64,000 nucleotides of DNA from the NCBI GenBank assembly GCA_032718475.1, contig JAUCBJ010007028.1, positions 1 through 64,000 on the forward strand. The letters run 5' to 3'. Every line of letters begins with the position of its first letter. Position 1 is the first letter of the stretch. A program made the translations under genes and the position numbers. Under the pieces are notes generated by a model that saw only the letters and a program-made list of their open reading frames with translations, had not been told where the DNA came from and did not search any database. This DNA is from Nemertoderma westbladi. Lineage: Eukaryota; Xenacoelomorpha; Nemertodermatida; Nemertodermatidae. Shown in pieces: positions 56,962-64,000 of this stretch.

Positions 56962-57816
56962 TCATCTTGGCTTCCGAGGTAATATTTCAGGAAAGACCTG
57001 TTGCGGTTGAGAGCAACTCTCTTCAACATCCGGATTAGATGATGGGATCTCTACGAATGCTTTAGGTTTATCCAAAAGGACAAAACCATCTACATTGGCT
57101 TCAGTAAGAGAAACGCAATCCATCGCTTCTTTGAGAAAACTAATATGGGGTTTATCCTTCAAGTAATGCAACTCAATAGAATTTCCGCAGGCTACTACTT
57201 CGGTAGAATTATCGGTGTTGGTGATAATAATTTTTTTATTATTGGTTTTAATCATTTTGAGACGGTCTGATAATTGAATGATATTTTTATCAAAAATATG
57301 CTTGTCTGTTTCATCGATTTGGTTGTCCCACTCTCGCAACAAAACGGTTAGTTCCTGTTTTGACAAATTGAAACCCGTATAATAGTTAAAACCAACACTA
57401 TCAGCGTTTCTGAGGCTGATTTTCCATAAGCCGACATAGTTGGTTCCTTTAAAAGCTGTTACAAATCCAATAAACTCTGGATTTGATAATTCAATGTAGA
57501 ATTGATCGCTAATAATCTCTAGCGGTGGAGAGAGAAATTGCAATAATTTCCCTCTGTATTGAATTAGAACTTCAGTAAAAGCTTTGTTGAGAACTTTACA
57601 TTTGCCTTGTTTCTGAATGTAAACATCACCCGACGTAGGGTTGATGGAAATATTCAAATTTCCCCGCGCAAAACGAAGAGTGGGATATATCCTACCTGGT
57701 ATAATTGCTGGTCTGGATTGATGTTGGTTGTTGTTGGTTGTTTCTAGAATGTCTAGCAAATAGCGGGTATCTTGATGGGAAAAACAAATTGATTCGTTGT
57801 CCTCCTGAGATTCCAC
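56962..57816 (-). CDS. Unrecognised 284-residue protein
   Basis: An intact frame from ATG at 57816 to the stop at 56962, with no intron needed. It is soluble in appearance: no signal peptide or membrane segment. The middle has two similar blocks, LNISINPTSGDVYIQ near residue 53 and FYIELSNPEFIGFVTAFKG near residue 106, followed by GFNLSKQELTVLLREW near residue 148. A short beta-strand run followed by xLSKQELxxLL is reminiscent of PC4-like single-stranded-DNA-binding domains, but this is a weak, by-eye resemblance. The C-terminal 30 residues are acidic then Gln/Pro-rich. It stands alone; the only nearby structure is the palindrome upstream at 58003-58115. Confidence 0.55.
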   Translation of the reverse strand: MESQEDNESICFSHQDTRYLLDILETTNNNQHQSRPAIIPGRIYPTLRFARGNLNISINPTSGDVYIQKQGKCKVLNKAFTEVLIQYRGKLLQFLSPPLEIISDQFYIELSNPEFIGFVTAFKGTNYVGLWKISLRNADSVGFNYYTGFNLSKQELTVLLREWDNQIDETDKHIFDKNIIQLSDRLKMIKTNNKKIIITNTDNSTEVVACGNSIELHYLKDKPHISFLKEAMDCVSLTEANVDGFVLLDKPKAFVEIPSSNPDVEESCSQPQQVFPEILPRKPR

Positions 57817-58002
57817 AATAAAATACTTGCTGTGAACGACGGTACAAGTATATTTATTGTTATTTGTTGCTAGCTATTTGTTGCTCCGGTTTTTTGCGTT
57901 AAGGCCATAATAATAATATTAAATACGAAAAATATTACAAGTGATAAATTTTAAACCGTATCGCTGTAATAAATTGACACCATAGTTCTCACTCTAAAAA
58001 TG

Positions 58003-58115
58003 TGTATATATAAGTGGTCAGAAACCCATACAAGAGAAAAGATGATACTTAACTTATCTAAAATCATTAGGTCTAACTTCGCTCTTGTATGAGTTTCTGA
58101 CCACTTATATATACA
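58003..58115. repeat. 34-bp inverted repeat upstream of the 57816 gene
   Basis: TGTATATATAAGTGGTCAGA (58003) pairs with TCTGACCACTTATATATACA ending at 58115, and the pairing continues to CTCTTGTATG. A 45-bp loop separates the arms. A further outer pair, GTTCTCACTCT at 57985 and AGAGTGAGAAC near 58158, suggests a larger decayed hairpin or MITE. Each arm holds a TATATATA, so it could act as promoter DNA in either direction. Confidence 0.85.
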
Positions 58116-58782
58116 ACAAGTAAGATAATGAAGAATTAAGGAAATAACACAATTTCAGAGTGAGAACAAAAAAAATTAGATATGGTATCAATATATTACC
58201 ATGAAGATTACAAGTGATGAATTTTGTTAAAAACATTCAGTTATATATAAATTTGCGATGTGGCATAGTCAACGTAGAAGAGATGGGACGTGTCATAATC
58301 ATCGACGAATAAGAAAAGAGATGGGGTGCAATGCGGATGAATGGTTGGTTGGTAGTATGGATAGGAAATACGTGAAAGAATATGAATCATAGGGTTGTGT
58401 GTAATAATCAATAATTATTATAATAAAAACGCACAGTATAATGTTAGTAGTAGCCTTTCAATATGGCACAGATGCTGTGGGATCGGTTAGGATGAGTCAC
58501 TATGGAAATGTTCGTATACGTGTAGCTGGAACGTGGCGGAATTTCATGTATCATACTGCTGGACTGGTAGGCTGGTTGGTTGGTTGGTTTGGCGACAGCC
58601 ATCGAGGAGTAGCACTAGCTAGCGGTGGGTAAATCGTTGAGTTGGCAATTGATATAATATTGGGGGGTATATGCGTGGTGGTGCGTGTAGATGGCCACGT
58701 TGTTGTTAGTAGTGTCATCACATATACAGTATACAGTGGGGGTGGTGGTGGCGTGGCGAAAAGGTGAATAACCGGTAGGCTA

Positions 58783-58871
58783 GTTAGTTAGTTAGTTAGT
58801 TAGTGGGTAACAGCATTCAGTCAGTTGATCGGTCGGTCGGTCGGTCGGTCGGTCGATCGGTCGGTCGATCG
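58783..58871. repeat. (TTAG)n and (GGTC)n simple repeats
   Basis: GTTA repeated from 58781 to 58804, then GGTC/GATC repeats from 58827 to 58870, in a G/T-rich non-coding stretch (58116-59250) where I see no gene. Confidence 0.92.
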
Positions 58872-59249
58872 AGGTTAGGCTACGCGTAGGTGATAAGCAA
58901 CGATTGGTTGAAGGCAAGGCAACGACGCGAATCAATACTGATGGTGACAGATGGTCATTAAACACTGCAATTTAGCATCGAAATTTGGCATTTTTAATAG
59001 CCCTCCGAGATCTAGCCCATAGCCCAAGCTAGGGAGGAGTATGGCAAGGTCTATGTTTCTCCTACTACTTACACAATGGATGAACTGAAGTCTATTGTTG
59101 AGACACAATGGAACTTCCCCGGACCTGGACTCCGTTTAACATATTGGAAGCTGCCTGGGAGGATTTATATAGTGTGACAGGATCCACAGAGGATCCCGGT
59201 TTATCCGGTTTTCAATCTACGCGTCCCCGCCGTGTGTGAAAGGTGAAAG

Positions 59250-61349
59250 AGTTTATTGATCATTGTATATAGTTCTCCCCGGGTATAATAGTATAGATAT
59301 AAATATAGATGACACAGAATTTATAATGTGATGTTGATAGTAAACGGAAGACGGGTGACGGTGATTAAAGTCCCGGTACTTCCCTAGCTAAACTAACCTA
59401 ACTATACACTGACTAAATGACACACTGACTAAATGATACACTGACTAAATGATTGCTGTACTGATAATATATATATTGCACGGTTGGCCATTGCTCCGTT
59501 ACTCAGCCGGTGCCTTTCCCCCATTGGCTAATAACCCTGTTGTCGCCCTTTCACCTCCCCTGAAGTGCTTCCCTTTGCCCCTGCTATTCTTTCTCTCTCA
59601 GGGGTGTAACCCCTGACCTCTATTGTGCGCATGTTTCTCCCTCCCACTTTGTTGGGGTGACACGAGGTTGATTGATCACCCTCGTGTTCCCCAATATTGC
59701 CTAAAACCTCACTTTATGGGTTGGTTAGCGGAATTGGATAAGCTAACACTCCCCCCCATGCTATCTTCCCGGTGAGAAGATAGCATCCACCTCTAGTGCG
59801 CTACAATTCCGCTGGATCCCGATCTAGTATCGGGTGTGGGGTGGGTCTATTTTCTTGGAGTCGGCTTTCCAGGCCGCTCCCTATGGGTATGATAATGCTA
59901 CCCCATCTTGGTACAACTCTAGCTATCTTGTACCAAGACATGTGGCATCCCGTGTTGGGCCGATCGTGCGCTTCTCTCACACAATTTTTGTTTCTCCAAC
60001 ACTTTTGCCCTAACTCTCCTCCACACTCACCCTAACTCTCACACTCTCGGACCTCCTCGTCCCTCACTCCGCCTCTTACTTCTCCCCCCCCCCACACTTA
60101 AATGGCGCCCACACTCTCTTCACACTCCGCACTCCATGCTCTATTACTCATATCTCGCCCTATCTCACCCTATCATTCCTGACGAGCCTCACCCCCCTTT
60201 TTGTGCCGTCGCACTCAAGAAGTATGATGCCGTCAGCGTCTCGTCCGTGACTTATAGTACCATGGTCGATTAGTCCCCAGTCCCAGTAGCTAATTGGAAA
60301 AGGTTGTGCTTGACTACGGTACGTACTTTATAATATACATACGTGGTTCACTTATATAATTATTATAAGGCTATTATTATCATATATTATATTACATGCT
60401 CGTCTACATAACGCGCCTCATTCTCTCTCGGCCTTTCTCCCCTGGCGACTTCTTCCAGTCGCTTCTCCCCAAATCTATCCACTTCCAGCCTCCCCCATGT
60501 GATGTCTATCTACCTCCCTGTCTACTAGATGCCGGCCGTTGTATTACACCGACTCGCCCTTTAGCTCCAGGTGGTCTACCACAACTTTGAAGGCCATCTT
60601 GAAGGCTCTTCTGTAGTTCGGAGGTGATTCTAATATCCTTAATTTTTATTTTTAAATTTTGTGCTATTAACCCTACATACCTTTCTGGCTGCTATTCTAT
60701 GATATATTGTGCTCTCTTATCTCTTACTATATACTATATTTTATATCCCCCTATCACTAATCCTTACTACTAACGGTACTCTATGCACCCTCTTACTAAA
60801 TAGTTCTATAACTAACTACTACTCTTATTAGCCAGTACTACTTACCCTCTCACTAACTTCCAACTCTACTCTTACTAACCGGTACTACGTACCCTCTTAC
60901 TAACTCCTCTAACTCCACTCTTACTAACTAACGGTACTACATACCCTCTTACTAACCTCTAACTCTCTCTACTAACTAACGGTACTACGTACCCTCTTAC
61001 TAACTCCTCTAACTCTCTCTACTAACTAACGGTACTACATACCCTATTACTAACTCTAACTAACTAACGGTACTAAGTACCCTCTTACTAACTCTAACTA
61101 ACTAATGGTACTACGTAACCTCTTACTAACTCTAACTAACTAACGGTACTACGTACCCTCTTACTAATTCTAACTAACTAACGGTACTACGTACCCTCTT
61201 ACCAACTTCTCTAACACTCCTAACTAACGGTACTACGTATCCTCTTACTAACTAACTTCTACCTACTTACTGCGTACCTATTATGTACTATTATTTTTAT
61301 TTTTATTTTTATTTTCTTTATTTTGTGTGGGAAGGGCGTCTCGCCCTCA
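59250..61349 (-). repeat. Presumed 3' LTR or 3' non-coding region of BEL copy 3
   Basis: On the minus strand, just past integrase, GACTGAGGGGGGTGGGAT at about 61366-61349 looks like a polypurine tract, which in this class immediately precedes the 3' LTR. The following 2.1 kb has no gene. It contains the tandem array at 60766-61260 and CCAAT-type boxes (ATTAGCCAATGG near 59530 on the minus strand). Where the LTR ends cannot be decided without a second copy. Confidence 0.4.
60766..61260. repeat. About 40-bp tandem array
   Basis: About twelve diverged units of CTAACTAACGGTACTACGTA-CCCTCTTACTAACT with variable CTAACT spacers. Non-coding, inside the presumed LTR of BEL copy 3. Unit length varies from about 38 to 50 bp. 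Confidence 0.9.
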
Positions 61350-61404
61350 ATCCCACCCCCCTCAGTCCAAAACTTGGACGACTAAACTCCTCTCTCACTC
61401 TGCT

Positions 61405-62735
61405 CTAAGTTGCTTCCTCTAGTAGACAGCACTTCCCTACAGCCCTTCTGTAGGTCTTCCTGTCTTCCGCACCTATCTTGCCACCTATCCGTACTTCTAC
61501 CGATCGGACTATTCCGTCCTCATCGGAGTAAGTGCCTACAACTCTCGCCAACCGCCACTGGTTGTTGATGATAGTATCATCTGTGACGATCACGAGATCA
61601 CCCTCCTTTAACTCTCTGTTCGTCTTCCTCCACTTGCTTCTTCTCTGGAGCGTGGGTAGGTATTCCTCAACCCACCTCCTCCAATACTCTGCGCTTATCG
61701 CCTTGACGACTTTCCAACTCTGGCGGGAGTGTATGTCATCTGGGTCTATACCCAGCTTATCGATGGTCGCTGGCCTTTCCATCAGGAAATGGCTGGGCGT
61801 CAGCACGTCTAGTGACTCAGGGTCATCATTCTCTGAATATAGCGGTCTGCTATTAATGATACCCTCACACTTTGCAAGTACTGTTCTCAGCACGTCCTCT
61901 GTAACCATATGGGTGTTCATCAACTTTGTCAAAAGACGCTTCGAACTACCCACGAGTCTCTCGACGCATCCTAGGGTATGCGGTGCATACGGCGTCCTCA
62001 TCTCCCACTTTACTTGTCGTCGTCTAATGGCTGCCCTGACTTCCTCCCCTTCCAAGACGTCCAAGGCCTCTGCCATCTCGTTCTCTGCTCCCACAAAGTT
62101 GGTTCCGTTGTCGGAGTATATTACTGCGATCGTCCCACCTTTGCGGTCTCTGAACCTTTCTAAGGCATTAATGAATGCCGATGCAGTTGCATCTTGGGCG
62201 AGTTCTATCCCTACCACCCACGTGTTGTTACATACGAAGATAATACCGTAGCGTTTTTCCGTGTGCCGTATCACCTTGATCTGTATCGGCCTGAACATGT
62301 CCACACCACAATGTGTAAATGGCATTAATAGGCATTAATGAATGCCGATGCAGTTGCATCTTGGGCGAGTTCTATCCCTACCACCCACGTGTTGTTACAT
62401 ACGAAGATAATACCGTAGCGTTTCTCCGTGTGCCGTATCACCTTGATCTGTATCAGCCTGAACATGTCCACACCGCAATGCGTAAATGGCGGTTCGTGCT
62501 GTCTTACCCTACTCGCCGGTAGTGGTGCCATCTCCTGTATGGCTCGCTCCTTCTTCGCTTGTCGGCAGGTCTGGCACTGCCCCACTACCGCTTTTACCTT
62601 CTTCCTCAACTGTTTGACCCAAAAGGTCCTCCGTATCTCCGTGAGGGTTCGGTTGGTGCCCTTGTGCAATATCGACTTGTGGGAGTCCCAGATAATCTGG
62701 TGGACTATCGGCGATCCTGTGGGGGTGATGATGGG
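61405..62735 (-). pseudogene. BEL copy 3 integrase, interrupted by a tandem duplication
   Basis: The zinc-binding region (WDSHKSILHKGTNRTL, then GQCQTCRQ) and the first catalytic Asp (HCGVDMFRLIQIKVI) lie in the frame 62669-62325, which ends after FINAY. A duplicated 167 bp then restarts the core in 62325-61405, a 306-codon frame with Asp in GVDMFRPIQI, Asp in IYSDNGTNFVGA and Glu in GCVERLVGSS, and the C-terminal domain ELKEGDLVIVTDD. All three DDE residues are present. The duplication shifts the frame, so the protein as read is broken. A further shift near 62735 separates it from RNase H. Confidence 0.88.
62164..62490. repeat. 167-bp tandem duplication in BEL copy 3 integrase
   Basis: 62164-62322 and 62331-62490 are direct copies differing at a handful of sites, for example ATCGGCCTG against ATCAGCCTG. 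The period of 167 is not a multiple of three, hence the broken frame. Confidence 0.92.
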
Positions 62736-62965
62736 TTTGGTGGTACAACGATGCTGTTGTTGTATCCCACCCTAGAGTTCATTACTAGAATCCCGTCATC
62801 ATTAAGTTGTGGTGACAGCGTGATCAGATCGCTGTCCCGTCGGAGATGCTGTAGTTTACCGACATGTTCCACCTCGTTGCCATAGTTCTTCCGTTGTTCA
62901 TAGCGGATGACTGCTCTGGCCGCTTCCAAATCTATTGTTGTCCTAATCTTTATGTCTTTGCCAAC

Positions 62966-64000
62966 TCACGCGAGGAAATTCCCGAAGGCTCTCCAGTACG
63001 CCACTAATTTCTTGGTCTTGTACCAACTAGAGCTGTAGCTGAGGAGTTTATTCGTCGGGTTATCGCACAGTTCTCCTGGTTTTGGTTGCACGTCCCTTAT
63101 CTCCCTCACCATCTGGGAGTATATCTCTTCTCCCTCTGAATCTCCCTCTTCTCCCTCTAATACTGCTTCTCCTGAGCCCGGGTCCACCTTTCTCATCGGC
63201 GGCCAGGCCTCCTTGTCCCACAGAAACTGTGGCCCATGTTGCCACAATACTTCCTTTTTTAAGAAAGTGTGGCGTGCCACGCCCCTTGATAACAAGTCTG
63301 CTGGGTTCTTGTCCGTAGGGCAGTAGTGCCACCTTTCTAGTTCTGTCATTGCCCTTATTTCGTCCACTCTATTTGTGACGAATATAGGGTATCTCGTTTT
63401 CTCGTTATGTAGCCAGCCAAGCACTACCATGGAATCTGTCCAGTAGTGTGTCTCCACTATGTTGGGAATAGCGTCCATTATGTAGGCTGTGGCCCTAACT
63501 CCCATCCTCACAGCTGTCAATTCAAGTTTGGGAACCGATGCTAAATCTGGTGGCGTTGACTTTGCCTTGCTGAAGGCAAGTCTGGGCTTGTGAGGCCGCT
63601 CTCGTTGTGCTAAATAGAGTGCCGCTCCGTATGCCTCTAGTGACGCATCAGAGAACATGTGCAGATCCAGGTTCGTCATGTCCCCATCCGGGAAATACAC
63701 TCGTGGCATGCTGTATGTTCCCATCTGCTCCAAACCTTCTGTCCACTTGCACCACTGTTTCCTGATCTCTTCTGGTACCTCTACGTCCCACTCATCCTTC
63801 AGTTTGTATACTCTTTTGAGTATCTGTTTTCCCGTGACTAGTAGTGGGGATGCTAGGCCTAGGGGATTGTATATCCTTGCTATGTACGACACATAGCCCC
63901 TCTTTGTGTGGATGTCTGCGCCCTCCTGGCTCAACTGGTACTTCAGTTCATCTGTCTCTCTTTTCCACACGATTCCCAGTGCCTTCTGTTGAGACTCTAT
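62966..64000 (-). CDS. BEL copy 3 RNase H and adjoining pol, cut by the window edge
   Basis: The frame is open from beyond the right edge through 62966, with no stop in 63971-64000, so the first Met at 63970 is not the real start. It begins after the reverse-transcriptase palm with the connector RGYVSYIARIYNPLGLASPL. RNase H keeps its acidic residues: MFSDASLEAYG, VPKLELTAVRMG, YWTDSMVVLGW and NPADLLSRG. An acidic insert (GEEGDSEGEE, near residue 275) precedes the next region. The frame ends with a stop at 62966; a short frame (62929-62705) probably continues it after a lesion. The composition is more GC-rich than copies 1 and 2, so this is a distinct lineage. Confidence 0.85.
   Translation of the reverse strand: MESQQKALGIVWKRETDELKYQLSQEGADIHTKRGYVSYIARIYNPLGLASPLLVTGKQILKRVYKLKDEWDVEVPEEIRKQWCKWTEGLEQMGTYSMPRVYFPDGDMTNLDLHMFSDASLEAYGAALYLAQRERPHKPRLAFSKAKSTPPDLASVPKLELTAVRMGVRATAYIMDAIPNIVETHYWTDSMVVLGWLHNEKTRYPIFVTNRVDEIRAMTELERWHYCPTDKNPADLLSRGVARHTFLKKEVLWQHGPQFLWDKEAWPPMRKVDPGSGEAVLEGEEGDSEGEEIYSQMVREIRDVQPKPGELCDNPTNKLLSYSSSWYKTKKLVAYWRAFGNFLA

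Noticed and set aside
60766-61260. Possible CRISPR-like array
   Set aside because: Units are contiguous and diverge without unique spacers, there are no cas genes, and the context is an animal retrotransposon.

Overview
The window is nuclear DNA from an animal, probably a marine invertebrate; I cannot name the species. The evidence is three BEL/Pao LTR retrotransposons (a group known only from metazoans), four APE-type LINE copies, TTAA-ended piggyBac-like elements, a metazoan-type EnSpm/CACTA transposon with GT-AG introns, and a broken SMARCAD1-like chromatin-remodelling helicase. There are no bacterial operons or ribosome-binding sites, and no rRNA or CRISPR array. Almost all of the window is accessory, transposon-derived sequence.

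Layout. 1-9960: BEL/Pao copy 1 (minus strand, decayed, reverse transcriptase lost), bracketed by two LTR-like repeats that face each other. 9961-11498: no gene; one tRNA-like stretch. 11499-13194: last exon of a SMARCAD1-like gene with a 9-residue repeat tail (minus). 13201-22567: a 9.4 kb CACTA element with CACTG end, subterminal repeats, an intact 757-residue transposase frame and a six-exon companion gene whose splice phases all agree. 22568-24411: non-coding, with a 290-bp tandem duplication. 24412-24780: an inverted copy of the 3' end of the unknown element found at 44.7-51.8 kb. 25131-29632: LINE A (minus), LINE B (plus) and its tandem-repeat tail. 29640-32188: non-coding with poly(C) tracts and one piggyBac-like end. 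32189-35216: LINE C (minus). 35380-43560: BEL/Pao copy 2 (plus), nearly intact pol, with a piggyBac-like MITE in its 3' non-coding part. 44681-51847: an unrecognised large zinc-knuckle gene, broken, followed by a 5'-truncated second copy. 51848-52555: LINE D. 53489-54751: a palindromic repeat element. 56962-57816: an intact unrecognised 284-residue frame with a hairpin upstream. 59250-64000: BEL/Pao copy 3 (minus), running off the right edge.

How the parts work together. The CACTA element is the most complete unit: its transposase and spliced companion gene lie on the same strand between its ends. The BEL elements carry gag, protease, reverse transcriptase/RNase H and integrase in the usual order, with breaks. 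The best candidate for something undescribed is the zinc-knuckle gene at 44.7-50.5 kb: three copies of its 3' flank (24.4, 49.7 and 51.8 kb) end at the same point but have different 5' limits, as a retroposed or terminal-repeat element would.
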